Below are positions 1 to 12,204 of a stretch of DNA of 64,000 nucleotides, one piece after another. Source of the stretch: Lunularia cruciata (lineage: Eukaryota > Streptophyta > Marchantiopsida > Lunulariales > Lunulariaceae); NCBI GenBank assembly GCA_948567375.1, contig OX419758.1, positions 41,989,473 through 42,053,472 of the forward strand. Direction: 5' to 3'. The notes beneath the pieces were generated by a model. The model was not told the origin of the DNA. It worked only from the letters and a program-made list of their open reading frames with translations, and did no database searches. Positions within the stretch are counted from its first letter, which is position 1. Every line of letters begins with the position of its first letter. The translations under genes were made by a program, and so were the position numbers.

Positions 1-173
1 AGATTCTTGCCTTCAAACACCTTGGGTTTCGGAAATCGAATGCGATCTTCTCCATCTCGAACTGGCGCTCTGTCTATCTGTTCTCGTCGTTGCTGGTCTC
101 GTTCATCCAACAATCGAGTAAGATGCTCGATTTGTTGTTGCATTGCAAGGATAACATCCGGTATTTCCGCCAT
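1..173 (-). CDS. Ty3/Gypsy gag, N-terminal fragment cut by the window edge
   Basis: Read on the minus strand, an ATG at 173-171 opens a frame beginning MAEIPDVILAMQQQIEHL that stays open to the window edge. The same start occurs in the second copy at 11,933 (MAAIPDVILAMQQQIEHL), so this is the gag start of the same Gypsy family. Gag would form the particle that packages element RNA. The primer binding site and LTR lie immediately upstream (428-867), as expected for a 5' end. Only about 57 codons are visible, so intactness cannot be judged. Confidence 0.65.
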   Translation of the reverse strand, partial: MAEIPDVILAMQQQIEHLTRLLDERDQQRREQIDRAPVRDGEDRIRFPKPKVFEGKN

Positions 174-427
174 CGCTACTACTCTATTCCACTACTCTCA
201 ATTTATCTAGTTGATTAACACATAGATACAACACGTCCACCGTTCTCCATAAGTTACAATTGGAAGTATCAAGGGTTCCTCTGACACGGTGATCATATGT
301 AGAAAGTCCTGCCCAAAGCGTGAGGTGATGAATTGTGTGAAACGATGTTTTGGTAATATCTGGAAATGAAAGTCCCAATGGTTTGGCGGAAGTGGATTTG
401 GTGGTCCATAAATTCCATCCATCCCAT

Positions 428-443
428 TCCTGCTCTGATCCCA
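428..443 (-). other. Primer binding site of Gypsy copy A
   Basis: On the minus strand this reads TGGGATCAGAGCAGG, close to the common plant primer site complementary to initiator Met-tRNA (TGGTATCAGAGC). It starts 1 nt after the end of the LTR, the usual position. Confidence 0.7.
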
Positions 444-444
444 A

Positions 445-867
445 TGTAAAAGACCGAAACCGAGGAGAGAAATAGGAGAATGGAAACTCACATTGGGACA
501 CTTGAATGAGGGAAAACTCCGAATGCCTAGCATGAGCTTTGGCCTTGGTATTTATAGGTAGCATACAAGACCTTTGAAGCTTCTCAAGAAGCTTCCTTGA
601 GCCGCTTTCTTGGAGTGCAAGTCAAGTTAACTAGGAAGCTTCTCAAGAAGCTTCCTTCTAGAAGCCGCCTACTTGGCGTGCAAGCTAAGCTAGTTAGAAG
701 CTTCTAGAAGCTTCCTTCTAGAAGCTACCTGCTTAGGGCGCAAGTTAACTAGTTGGGAAGCTTCCTAAGAAGCTTCTTAGATGATTCTAGAATATTCTAG
801 GCTATTTTGGCTTATTCTCTACTTCGTAAGCCCGACTAACTTCGTCACTAAACTCCATATTGTTACA
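445..867 (-). repeat. LTR of Gypsy copy A (5' LTR)
   Basis: The repeat is about 423 bp. On the minus strand it begins TGTAACAATATGGAG and ends ACA next to the primer site. Related LTRs lie at 6,248-6,667, 6,983-7,398 and 12,205-12,616. The U3 part holds a series of GAAGCTTC-type palindromes and a TATA box. Its upper edge abuts sequence from the 3' tail of an R2-like element, so this copy landed in that older element. The other LTR is outside the window. Confidence 0.8.
547..785 (-). promoter_or_regulatory. LTR promoter: TATA box with upstream heat-shock-element array
   Basis: A minus-strand TATA box (CTATAAATACC, 557-547) is preceded from about 20 bp upstream by clusters of alternating GAA and TTC triplets spaced by 2 nt. 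Examples are at 576-596, 635-664, 697-725 and 759-778. The 697-725 cluster contains the perfect run GAAGCTTCTAGAAGCTTC, four alternating pentamer units. That is the consensus bound by heat shock factors (nGAAnnTTCnnGAAn). Function is inferred; the same arrangement recurs in the other LTRs of the family. Confidence 0.6.
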
Positions 868-1085
868 ATAGGAGCGCAATTGCTCTAGTGATGTTTCTTT
901 GGATGCTCTAGTAGTCTGTAGACCTTACGATTTGTATAGCTTGGATATCTTAGGTGCGTTAGTGCAGATTTCTCATTTCAATACTATTGGGGCCTAGCCC
1001 ATTCTACCTTGTTTGTCCCTCCCTTTTTTAGCTTGATGGGGTCTTTTATGTGGTCACCTTTTTACTCTTTTACTATTGTTGTTGT
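868..1085 (+). mobile_element. 3' tail of an R2-like non-LTR retrotransposon, interrupted by Gypsy LTR
   Basis: This piece matches the end of the ORF and the 3' UTR seen at 58,985-59,205 and, inverted, at 59,480-59,690. It includes the block for 'gatgctc...gtctgtagacc', 'ggatatcttaggtgcg', the 'ttggggcctagccca' hairpin-like block and the terminal 'gtggtcacctttttactc'. Its 5' side is cut by the LTR ending at 867. Confidence 0.75.
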
Positions 1086-2850
1086 TATAGTTCCCTTGTC
1101 AACCAGTACCATTTGAAACAGAAGTTAATAAGGAAGATGTTTCTTAGAATATTTCACTTTGGTTGTTAATGTGGAATGATTGAACGAGGTAAAAAGGTGG
1201 AGTTCAATTACTTTTGTAAGCTTCACTTTTCTGGACTGATTCCAATCTGTAATTTACTGTTTAAAATGAGAAAAAGCGAGTAGGAGATAGAACGGTTTTG
1301 CTTGAATCCTAAATTTGTTGACCAATAAAGATGCTAGAATTGTTTAGGGACATTTTGTTCCTCGGGGGAAGGAATACAGTGGATAGAGTAAGTACAATTT
1401 TGCATATGAGGATGAGGACTTCGGATTGAATATATCGAGGTTTTCCAATAATTTTAGTTTCGGGTTTCTCGTAGGCAAAATGCAACACCGCAATTTCAAA
1501 TATTCAGGATTAAGTCTGTTAACAGTACAATTAAAAAAGATTAATACACTAGCATATAATTTGATACTTTAATTATCAAATATTCTACAGACAATCGTAT
1601 GTTGAATACTATCATCATTTGATCTTTGAATATCCTTTCTTTGATGCCATGGAAGAGACATTCGAGTTAAATCCTAAACAATTTACTTATGATTGCTACT
1701 CAGGAAGAGTCATATATAATCATGTAAATATGCACAGAATCGAAATTTAAGTGTCTACACACCAAATTAAGCTCAAAAAATAGACAACCTTTGGACAAAA
1801 ATAGCCAAAATGTCCTCATCATATTCGTGTCAATTATAATATTACGAGTGATCAAGCATGATATGAAGAAATGGTAGTGTATCTCCTTTCACTTGAGAAA
1901 ACAAATCTGCAAAAAGGCAAAATAATATACAGCAAAGGAAAAAGGAGAACAAGAGCACTAAGAAGTGCAGATGATGAACAGAATCCCAAGGTCTAAAAGC
2001 TGAGGAGAAATAACCACCCAAGCCCAACATCAACATAAAAACCAATGTACACTATACAGTAATCTACTCCTTAACGATGTGATATGTGGTTCTCCAAGAT
2101 CTACTAGATGTGGAAGGAGGCATCTAGTTGTGTTGGGAGCACTACTGCTATTGCAATGAAAACCCAATGCTTGTGATTGCTATTGGATGTCAAATACTTG
2201 CTGGTGAAAGTAAGAAGTGAGCATGGCTGGCAAGATAGCTAGTGCTCCTCTCATCTATAGGGAACCTCGTGCTACATTGCAAAGGAGACTGTCATAGTGA
2301 TGATGGAGATGACAGAAAAACTCCTCTGCAAAAGGGACAAAGGTATTAGAGGTGAGTTGTGATACATAGTGGTCCTTGTTCTCCTTGGCGGCGATGATTG
2401 CTGCAACTCCAAACTGCATGTCTGCTCAAGCCAAGGACTTTGGCTGTAGTGGGTTTGTGACCACCACATCTAATAAGGTATGTTGGTCATCCATGTATGA
2501 GACCATCAAGTGGTCTCTATATGTCTTAATATCTCTCAATTTGAGCCACTATATCCCAAATGGCATAATAAAAATGTGGATACTATGTGTGTCACATGTA
2601 GAACTACACGTGCACTAGTCCAAAATCACCAAAATTGATGGATGTGGAAATCCCAATTGTAGGTTGATGGCCACGGTAAATTCCTCCAAAATGAACCAAC
2701 AATCCTTAATCAATAGAGAGATGTGAAGCTAAGCTCTAGATTATTTCTCTTTGTAGGAGAGAATCCTAGTTCCTGAGGTACAAGTGTATTAGAAAGGATG
2801 CTAGTAAGGGTGTGAATGTGCATACATTAACTAAGATCTGCCCAAATCTT
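1086..2850. other. AT-rich stretch without recognised genes
   Basis: Only short frames occur, none with a family motif I can name. The sequence looks like old decayed repeat. A weak continuation of the R2-like copy to the right cannot be excluded. Confidence 0.5.
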
Positions 2851-2899
2851 CCTAGAATCTATAGAATCTATACAAACTCAAAACAAACTAAGGGGGTGT

Positions 2900-4900
2900 T
2901 CTATGTGAAAGACTTGCCTGTAGGTCATGAGCTAACCAAAGATATGCCTATGCACTTAGATATTTTTCATGTGTAATAGCCTCTTGCAATATGAGGCCAC
3001 AACCTCCCATAGTCAGGGGAAGAGCTATCTGAGGTCTACGCCACTTGTTTGATAAGTGTGAGAGTGTTCATGGCCCTATTACAATGGATTTTAGTATGGT
3101 GTATGGTGCTATCAAATGTGTGTAGATGGAGAAAGAGTACCTTTGTGAGTAGGCATACATGTGCCAAATGAAAGGCTTTTGGAACATAACATCTCATGAA
3201 GATGTAGTATGCCACTTAGGTGTTCTCCAAACAATGTAGTAGATGAGCATGAGCTATAGCTTGAACCAAGGTGTTTGAGATAAATGAACTAAAAAAATCC
3301 TCTTCTCCTAGGGGAGAGCCCAATGCAAAAAAACCCACTATTAGAAATTGGAATCTTGGTGGGAAGTTTGAGGGTTGTACGTGGATTCCAAACCTTGCAT
3401 TATGAATTTGGACTTGTAAACCCAAGGTCTCTAGGCAAAGTGTGAAAAATGATATAGCTCAAAGTACATCCTCCCAAGGGCCCAAGATATAGGGATCATA
3501 GTTTTCATCTACTAATTAAGTGAACTCCCATGTAACAATATGGTATGTATACAACAAAGGTATCTCCATGCCATAAAATGTATGCATAAAGGAGATTAAG
3601 GAGTAGTTACTATATAAGACTCAGATATAAAATTCTAAATGATAATTTGATCTCCAACCACACAAAGTTTGCCTAGAAATTATATTGAAGGCATTTGAGA
3701 CATCCACTTGGACAACCACCCAATCAACATGGATATAAGATCTTACATATTATCAAGATCAAAGGAAGTTTGAATGCTTGCAATAACTATCTTGTAACCA
3801 CTTGGAGTAGCCATCGCATATTGGTGTGGAGACAAGTAGGATGGAAGCGAGTGAAAAAGTTGTAATTAAATGGTGTGTGAGACTAGATGTAAGAAGAAAT
3901 CTCCAATGACTTTGGTGTCAACACTAGGTGTCTTCTTTGACACAATAAGGAGACAAGATGCACCAAAAAAACAAGCAACTCTTAAGAGCACTAGACCTGA
4001 GGCAATGTATTTGGCAAAAAGCAAAGAGAAGCGAGATTCTAAAATTGGGCATGTCAAATGAGAGACAATCACTTAATGCTCAAAAACTAGTCATGAAGGC
4101 CCCTTGCCAAAAAACATAGAGAGTGGAGTAAAGCATAAGCAAAGAAGTACTCTATAAGTTGTACCTCCTCACATGAGTGGTAATGATAGAAAAAAGAAGG
4201 AAGGTTATATATGTTTGGTGGATAGAGAGTTTATAGGACTTATAAAGTATCAATGGAGAATGGTGCTGGTTTAGAGGGTGATAGTGCTTAAACTACTTGT
4301 TGATACTTCCCTACTTGACCTAGCATCAAAGAATGATAAAGGCACAATGCTTTGGAGGCAAGATGTACGGCTAGGTGGAAACTGTGATTTATTTGGCTAT
4401 TGCTTGGGCTTGGATTGCGTACTCCAAAGGTAGAACTAGCCAATCCTTATGCAAAACCAAAGAATTTGAGAAGCAATCTCATTGTATCTTAATGCATCCC
4501 TATAGGCTAAGAGGAGCAAAGTCCATTGTGGAAGGGGGCTAATAGGGCCCAAATAAAGGCATCTCTCCCTTTTTTTGGGCCAAGATAGCTCATAAAATTA
4601 AGGAGAGAGTGGAGTCCACTAGATGTAGTAGGGGCATAGGAATCCAAGTGTACATGAAAGGTCTCAAGAAACCTAAAATAAAAGCCTAACTGGGATCTAG
4701 AAAATGTAACCATGCATATGAGTCTAGTGGTGCTTGAAAAGAGAAGATAAGAGTACAATGAAGGTGTGGAGAAGTAGGTAGAGATGCTGCCTCTACCCGC
4801 ATCCATGGCCATCTAGCTCACTCTTGATGCTATGCTAGACCAATCCTCACTCACATGCAATCAAGACAAGAATTTGTAGGTTGTTAGTGAGGCAGTTTTT
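2900..4900 (-). pseudogene. Heavily decayed R2-like non-LTR retrotransposon copy
   Basis: Minus-strand translation, across many stops and frameshifts, follows the near-complete copy at 59.5-62.8 kb in the same order. The segment 4,560-4,500 resembles the 'FLFLLLPRWCL' region. 3,850-3,780 reads LSPHQYAMATPSGY versus LSPHQFGVATPGGC. 3,720-3,640 reads VVVQVDVSNAFNIISRQ versus VVLQVDVENAFNSISRA, the RT domain. 3,425-3,216 contains a match to LRVLGVPVGSEDFVTRF. About 3,030-2,980 reads RPQIALPLTMGGCGL versus RQTALPISCGGVGL. It cannot encode a product now. The limits are approximate. Confidence 0.7.
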
Positions 4901-6247
4901 ACAATATGTGCTAGAGGTACAAGAAAAGGAGTCTTGTCTTATATTGTTAGTGGGGCTATATAGCTTGAGGAGAGGATTTAGAGGAGAGAGGAGAAAGAAG
5001 TGTGTCAATAGATTTGGAATTCTCCAAAGGAGAATAAACCAAGGTTAGTTTCTTCCCTTGAGGAAGCAAAATAAGTGGTAAGGAGATAGAAGTGACTCTA
5101 TCAATGTGAACTTGAGCCACTATATGTATGTGCTAAAAGAGTTGGCATTGGGATCTACTACCTAATTGCACATAAGAGTTTGAGGTGCTAGATGAGGAGC
5201 ATCACCTATGTTAGTCCATCTAGCTACTCATGCCAAAAAACAAAATGGAACCATTATAAAAAGAGACACTAAAAATATACCTCAACCAAAGAAGACAAAG
5301 AAATAAATATAACAAAAATATGAAAGGTTTGAAATAGATACTAAAAATCCAAAGCCAAAAGAAAAGAAAGGAAGGATACAAAAGAATAACCATAGAAAAC
5401 AAACAAATAACCAATATGAAAACCAATCTATTTGCTACCAAAGGAGATCCACAGTCCTACAAATTGGACTCTCCACTTTAGTCCAAGCCCCATTATAAAA
5501 TTTTCACCTCTCACAAATTTTATATTGCCCTTCCAAAGAAGTCTCTATTGCCACTTTGATGAAGTCTATAAAGGCCAACCTATGACCATTCTTGACTCCT
5601 AACTTTGTCCTACATCATTCTAAATTGTGTGATATTTCTCCACCTGCACTTGGAAGGTGCTCATCCGACTCCTAAAATCTCCACCCTCAATCTCCTCTTA
5701 CTTTCACCACAATTTCCCAAAGTCACTCATACATGGCTCTTTCAATTGATTTCTCAAGTAAAAAGTATAGTATCTTCGGTTAAATCTCTAATCTGAGTTG
5801 AAAAAAGTCCATAATCCTGCAATTTCTCACTCATGTAACAATTATCATTGGACAATTAAGAATGCTTGCTAAGTATGATAGCCTATTGCTCCATTCAAAT
5901 TCCTTGAATAATCTTCCAGCAATCCTTGCACTAACCTATAGCTTTGCTTGTCTTGCTCCAAGATTTAGAGATCCATCCAAGGTATATGCCTCTATGTGCA
6001 TCCAATCTCCTATGAGTGTACTCCTCTTCTACTCTTACTACCCACAATTACTAACTTTAGTTATTAATTACTAATTACTCAAAATTTAGTATAACTTAAT
6101 TTTGCCACTTTTGAAGCCACACACCATAACATTAGAACTAATCTACCTTGCCCCCTTTTATTAATCTTAATTATTGATCACTCTTAATCACTAAAATATA
6201 CTCAATTTTTCCCAAGTCCCTAAACTCCACACATGTACAAGAGACCA
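4901..6247. other. AT-rich region without recognised genes
   Basis: I see no recognisable domain, RNA gene or repeat boundary here. It may hold the unrecognisable 5' end of the decayed R2-like copy. Confidence 0.4.
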
Positions 6248-6667
6248 TGTATTAAAGACCAAGATTGAGGAGAGAAATAAGAGAATGGAAGATCACATTA
6301 GGACGCTTGACTACGGGAGACTCCAAATCCTAGCATGAGCTTTGGCTTGGTATTTATAGAGAGCATACAAGGCTCTTGAGAGGCTTCTCAAGAAGCTTCC
6401 TTGAGCCACTTTTTTGGAGTGCAAGCTAAGTGAACCAAGAAGCTTCTCAAGAAGCTTTCTTCTAGAAGTTGCCTATTTGGCGTGTAAGCTAAGCTAGTTG
6501 GAAGCTTCCTTCTAGAGGCTACTTACTTGGCGTACAAGCTAAGCTAAGCTAGTTAGGAAGCTTCCCAAGAAGCATCCTAGATACTTCTAGAATATTCTAG
6601 GTTACTTTGGCTTATTCGTTACTTTGTTAGCCTTGACTAACTTCATCGCTAAACTCATATTGTTGCA
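6248..6667 (-). repeat. LTR of the Gypsy family (outermost left unit of a shared-LTR chain)
   Basis: About 420 bp, minus orientation, starting TGCAACAATATGAG at its upper end. It has the same TATA (6,349-6,359) and GAAGCTTC palindromes (about 6,380-6,590) as the other LTRs. More diverged than the others. It is followed by only about 315 bp of internal sequence before the next LTR. Confidence 0.75.
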
Positions 6668-6982
6668 TATTCCCCCACTACTACTTGGTGACATACTCAT
6701 TGCCATTAAAGCTTCAAACTCCTGGATGGCCATTTTTGCATTTTGTAGATGAGAAAGAATCTCCCAAGTGACATCATGCAAGGGATACCCTTTCTAGAGG
6801 ACTTTGTACTCTATATGTTGTCGACGGCCTTGTTGAATGTGACAACGTGCAAGGATCCAATCAACTTCATACTCTTCATGATCATTGATAGGGAAAAGAG
6901 GAGGAGGAGGTTGGACACAAGAGGAAAAGGAAGATGGGTCAGGAACAAAGGATTTCAACTTAGAAATGTAAAAGAGAGGGTG
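6668..6982 (-). mobile_element. Gypsy internal fragment (3' end of pol) between two LTRs
   Basis: This segment is colinear with 7,399-7,710 (for example 'gagaaag...gggatacccttt' and 'ttgttgaatgtg'). It therefore represents only the last part of pol plus the region before a 3' LTR. It directly abuts the LTR at 6,983, so a whole gag-pol interior has been lost between the two LTRs. Confidence 0.65.
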
Positions 6983-7398
6983 TGTAAAAGATTGAATCCG
7001 AAGAGAGAAATAGGAAAATGGAAACTCACATTGGGACACTTGAATGAGTGAAAACTTTGAATGCCTAGCATGAGCTTTGGCTTTGGTATTTATAGGTAGC
7101 ATACAAGGCCTTTGAGAAGCTTCTCAAGAAGCTTCTTCAAGCCGCTTTCTTAGAGTGCAAGCCAAGTTAACTAGGATGCTTCTCAAGAAGATTCCTTCTA
7201 GAAGCTGCCTACTTGGCGTGCAAGCTAAGCTAGTTAGAAGCTTCCTTCTAGAAGCTACTTACTTGAGGTGCAAGCTAAGCTAGCCAAGAAGCTTCCCAAG
7301 AAGCTTCCTAGATACTTCCAGAATATTCTAGGTTAATGTGTCTTATGTGCTACTTTGTAAGCCCAACTAACTTTGTCGCTAAACTCTATATTGTTACA
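6983..7398 (-). repeat. 3' LTR of Gypsy copy B
   Basis: About 416 bp, TGTAACA to TTACA on the minus strand, with TATA at 7,085-7,095 and GAAGCTTC palindromes at about 7,110-7,310. It pairs with the LTR at 12,205-12,616. Confidence 0.8.
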
Positions 7399-8900
7399 TA
7401 TTCCCCTGTTGCTAGTTGGTGACGTCCTTGTTGCCAGTGAAGCGTCGAAGTCCTGGATGGCCATGTGTGCATTCTGGAGGTGAGAAAGAGGTTCCCATGT
7501 GGCATCATGAAGGGGATACCCTTTCCAAAGGACCTTGTACTCTGTATGTTGGCGACGGCCTTGTTGAATATGGCGATGCGCAAGGATACGATCAACTTTG
7601 TACTCCTCATGATCATTGATAGGGATAGGAAGAGGGGGAGGTTGGACTCAGAGGAAAAGGAAGAGGGGTTAGGAACAAAGGGTTTCAACTTGGAAACATG
7701 AAAGACAGGATGGATACACATGTGACAAGGCAAGGCAAGTCGATAAACAATAGGAACAACAAGACAATTTGGGTGATATCAAAGGGTCCTATCCAATTAG
7801 GAGCAAGGTTACAAACTTGGGTATCAAGGGAGAGAGGGAGGTTACTAGAGGATAACATGACTTTATCACCAGCTTCAAAGGTGAGATCACAACGATGGTG
7901 GTCCGTATATTGTTTTGGTGATTCTAAGCAACAAGGAGGTGAGACTTGGCTTGTTGGAGAGATTGGGATATAGTGGTCAAGAATGTGGAAGTATGAGGAA
8001 CCTGAGATGGAGAGAGAGCAAGAAGAGAATTGGGAACAAGCAGATCTTGGCCAAAATTGAGAAAGAAAGGAGAAAATCTAGTGCTTTCCTGTTTGGAATT
8101 GTTGTAGGCAAATTCTATAGCTGCAAGACATTCATCCCAATTGGTATGGTGGACATTAACAAAGGCACGCAACATATCCTCCAATGTATGATTTGCACAT
8201 TTGGTTTGTCCATTAGTTTGAGGATGATAGGCCATGGACAAAGCAAGCTTGGTGTCGAGTATCTAGAAGAGTGCTTGCCAAAACTTCCTAATAAATCAAG
8301 GATCATGGTCAGAGATGAGTACACGTGGCATCCCATGATGCTTGAAGACATTGTTGAAGTAGATTTGCGCTAAGGTTGGAGCATCTACGGTATCACAAGT
8401 TGGTGCCAAGTGGATTTGCTTACTAAGCTTATCTACAAACACCACGATTGCAGTGTGTTCTTTTTTTTGTCTTTGGCAAGGATGTGATAAGATCCAAGCT
8501 CACATGCTCCCAGTGAGTGGATGGAACGGCAAGTAGTTGAAGGAGTCCACTTGGCTTCTGGTTGCTGGCCTTGTTATGTTGGCAACTCTCACACAATTGG
8601 ACAAATTCTTGAACATCTCGTGTCATGTTGGGCCACCACCATTGACGTTGGAGGGTACCCAAGGTCTTGTCCACACCCATGTGACCAGCAATGGGTAAAT
8701 CATGGGCTTCTTGAAGGTGCACAAGTTGAAGATCACCTTTAGCTGGAACATAGATCCGGTCCTCATGGAATAAAAGGCCCTCCTTGATGGAGAAGGTGTT
8801 GTACTACTTATCACATGCTGTAAGGCAACCATGTACCATTTGGAAGAAGTGATCTTGGTGTAGAGCTGACTAAAACTCATTTTGGACCTTAGAGTCAATT
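7399..8900 (-). pseudogene. Gypsy pol: integrase region (broken)
   Basis: The minus strand shows, in order, an integrase zinc-binding region at about 8,720-8,570 (AGHMGVDKTLGTLQRQWWWP, then CESCQHNK, an H-C-C pattern) and the catalytic core start (WEHVSLDLITSLPKT). The conserved MAYHPQTNGQTK is at 8,235-8,200 and continues as TLEDMLRAFV. The C-terminal region towards 7,760 matches the GPFDI-type module seen in the next copy. The pieces lie in different frames with stops between them, so integrase is not functional. Integrase would insert the cDNA into chromosomes. Confidence 0.8.
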
Positions 8901-9099
8901 GACACTGTTGAAATTGCCTCTATGATGAGAGGAAGAGACTTCAAATCAGGTCATCGTGATAAAGCATCAAGGATGACATGGAACCAACCTGATTTATACT
9001 CAAGTTTGATATCATATAGTTGGAGTTGTTCTTCCCATCAATGATGTCAACTCTTCATGTGTTCCAAGTGTAAGGTCTGGAACAATGGTTTGTGATCAG

Positions 9100-10250
9100 T
9101 TCTCATGATCACTTGTATCCCCAAGAGGTAATGCCTCCATACCTTGGTGGCGTATACCATTGCAAGTTGTTCTCTATCTTAAGCAAAGTAGTTTTGTTCA
9201 GCTGTATTGAGTTGGCAAGATACAAAAGCAATGGAATGGAGTCCATCTGGGAATTCTTGTTGCAGCACGGCTCCAATTGCAAAGTTAGAAGCATCCAAAT
9301 CAACCACACAGGGTAGTTGAGGATCATATGGTTGAAGAATGGGTCTTGAAGACACCATATACTTTAACTTTTGGAATGCTTCTTCATGCTTGGTGGTCCA
9401 TTGGAAGCTCGAGTTCTTTCCCAAGAGGTCAGTCAATGGTGTAGCCACATGAGCATAATAATGGATGAACCGTCGGTAAAAACTGGCCAACCCATTAAAT
9501 GCTTGTACTTCTGTAGCATCCTTCGGGGTAGACCAATCAATAATGGCCTTGATTTTCTCTTCTTCCATCTTGATCTCCTTTGATGAGATCTTATGACCCA
9601 AGAAGGTAACCTCCTTTTGCCAAAAGGCACACTTTGACTTCTTGAAGTAAAATTTCCATTGTCGTAGTCATCTTAGGACTTCTTGCACATGATTCACATG
9701 TTTCACCTCTGTCTTGCTATAGATTAAGATATCATCCAAGAACACCACCACGGATCAATCCAATAGTCCATCCAACACCCAATGCATCTGATCCATGAAG
9801 ACTACTAGAGCATTTGTGAGTCCGAAAGGTGGAACTCTCCACTCAAAATGCCCATACTTGGTGCAAAAGGTAGTCTTTTGCACATCCTCTCTATCAATAG
9901 GAATTTACCAATAGCCGCTACAAAGATCTAACTTGGAAAAGTAGCGTGCTCCACTTTGTTGATCAAGCAAGTCATCGATCCGAGGCAAGGGATATGCATT
10001 CTTCATGTTTTTCTTATTGAGCCCACGATAATCAATATAAAAACAAAGTCCTCCATCCTTCTTTGGAACAAATAGTACCAGTGCTCTCCAAGGAGAGGTA
10101 CTATGTCATATGAAGTCATTCTCCAACAACTCTGTAAGTGTTGTTTGCAACTCTTCCAACTCCTTTGGTGAGAGTTGATAGATTGGTCTACTCACTAGAG
10201 TACTCCTTGGCAATAGCTTGATCTTGAAGGGCATTCCTCAATAGGAGGGT
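9100..10250 (-). pseudogene. Gypsy pol: reverse transcriptase and RNase H (broken)
   Basis: The minus strand carries the RT active site (VFLDDILIYSK, about 9,755-9,720) and the connection segment (FNGLASFYRRFIHYYAHVA, about 9,510-9,450). RNase H starts at about 9,345 (ILQPYDPQLPCVVDLDAS, then FAIGAVLQQEF). Frame breaks separate the parts. The normal roles are copying element RNA into DNA and removing the RNA strand. Confidence 0.85.
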
Positions 10251-10706
10251 AATCCCTTTGGCAAATCCTCTGCAAACACGTCCGCAAACTTCTTAACTAT
10301 CCGATCAACCATTGCTTGATGAGGCTCTTGGCCCTCCGCAAATTGTTCTTGTGCAATCGACTTGATCCACACCGTGAATATAGGCTTATCTTCCTCCAAA
10401 GCTTGCTCTATGGCTACTTTACCAACAAACTTTCCTTCTAGGGACTCATCTCTCTTCCAAGCTTGCTCCTTGGTTGCCTTCTTGGCAAACTTCCCATCTT
10501 GGGACTCATCTCCTTGCTAGGTTTGCTCTATGGCTACCTTCTCAACAAACTTCTCATCTTGGGACTGATGATTCTTAGGTGTCTTACTTAGAGGTGCCAG
10601 ATAACCTAATCAGAAATTCCTACCTTGGTGTTGTACTTGAATTTGGCGTCAAGTCTAATCAAATTGAACCTTATGATATTCAAGCCAAGGTAGACCCAAA
10701 ATGATA

Positions 10707-10967
10707 TCATAGTGTAGAGGTGCCACTACAAAACCTCATACACTCCAAATACTCCTTCTCAATCTTGAAGGTAACAAGATGCAAGGTGCGGAATGCATAA
10801 CCCTTTCTACCGTCCGCCATCATCAAATTACTTCCAATCACTGGCTTGATAGGAATATCCAATTCCTTTGCTACTTGCATAGACATGCAATTCTCTGAAC
10901 TTCTAGAATCAACCAAAATCCTACAATCCCGATTTGATATTGTACCTTGCAAGAAGCAAACTTGCAT
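10707..10967 (-). pseudogene. Gypsy aspartic protease domain (damaged)
   Basis: The minus-strand frame reads CRILVDSRSSENCMSMQ. The retropepsin signature I/V-D-S/T-G is present as VDSR, with the active-site glycine replaced, followed by the usual 'N(F/C)(I/M)S...A..L' pattern. Together with frame breaks around it, this suggests loss of Gag-Pol processing. Confidence 0.7.
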
Positions 10968-11027
10968 AGGTCAAGCCTTCAATCCCGTTGGAACTAATCA
11001 AGTTCCCAGTAGGCGGCTCAAAATCTC

Positions 11028-11933
11028 CTATTGGGATTCTTCGTTTCCTTGATCATTTTGCTCCACAACCTCCACTTGGGCAACTTGTTGAGGTCGTCCA
11101 TTCTTGAGTGGACATTCAACCATGCCATGCCCTAATTGGCGACAATAAAAACACCCACCATTTTGTTGTAGTTTCTCTCTATCTGCCGTGCCAAGTGGTC
11201 TTTGTTGAATGGCATCAATCTCCATTGGTGCTGGCTCCTCCACTTGTGTGTAGTGTATTTTTAGGCTCTGTGGAGGTCAAGGTCAAGGCCAAGTTGTTGC
11301 CACCAAGGAATGAAAATGTTTGGCCAACCGCATGGCTTCCTCCAAGTGTTGTGGCTCTTGCATGGTTACCTCTAATTTGGTTCTTGCCTTCAAGCCCCTC
11401 ATAAATCAACCTAGAGCTTCCTCTTCCAATACATTTGGAATTTGCATGATGGTGTTTTGGAACGGTGTGATGTAACTTCTTACAGAGCCAATCTGTTTCA
11501 AGTCTACCAACTTATCTCGTGCAGCTTGTGTGGTATTTATAGCTTGGAACCAACTAATTATTGCACTCTTGAATTTTGCCCATGTCAAGATTGGTGCAAC
11601 CATTTTTTGTTTAGCTCGCTCCACTCGGAATCTCCACCATAGCATTGCTACTCCATCCAATTGGCTAGAAGCCAAGAGAATCTATTTTTGCTCATCTTGT
11701 AGATTGGTAGCTTCAAAATAACGTTCACAATCAAACACAAAATTCTCCACTACACCTGGAAGATTCTTACCTTTAAATATCTTGGGTTTAGGAAATCTGA
11801 TCCAATCTTTTCCTTCTTGAATTGGTACTCTTTCCACTTGCTCTTGTCGTCAAAGATCTCGTTCATCCAACAATCGAGTAAGGTGCTCAATTTGTTGTTG
11901 CATAGCAAGGATAACATCGGGTATTGCCGCCAT
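11028..11933 (-). pseudogene. Gypsy gag with CCHC zinc knuckle (broken)
   Basis: The start codon is at 11,933-11,931 (MAAIPDVILAMQQQIEHL). The capsid-like region at 11,675-11,406 includes LDGVAMLWWRF and WAKFKSAIISWF, typical of retrotransposon gag. A zinc knuckle at about 11,150-11,110 reads CFYCRQLGHGMVEC (C-x2-C-x4-H-x4-C). Stops and frame changes split these parts. Gag would assemble the virus-like particle and bind RNA through the knuckle. Confidence 0.75.
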
Positions 11934-12204
11934 GGTTGCTACTCTATCACACCACCCCTAATCTATCTAATTTACTAACACATGGAAACAACACGTCCAC
12001 CGTTCTCCATAAGTTACAACCGGAAGCACCAAGGGTTCCTCTAATATGGTGATCATATGCAAAAAATCTTGTCCAAAGTGTGAGGTGATGAATTGTGTGA
12101 AACGATGCTTGTGTAGTATTTGGACAAAAAAATCCCAATAGTTTGGTGGAAGTGGATTTGGTGGTCCATAAATTCCATCCATCCCATTCTTACTTTGATA
12201 CCAA

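Noticed and set aside
7100..7320. GAAGCTTC palindrome clusters as a CRISPR-like or satellite array
   Set aside because: Spacing is irregular, units are inside LTR U3 and recur only with the LTRs; they fit promoter elements.
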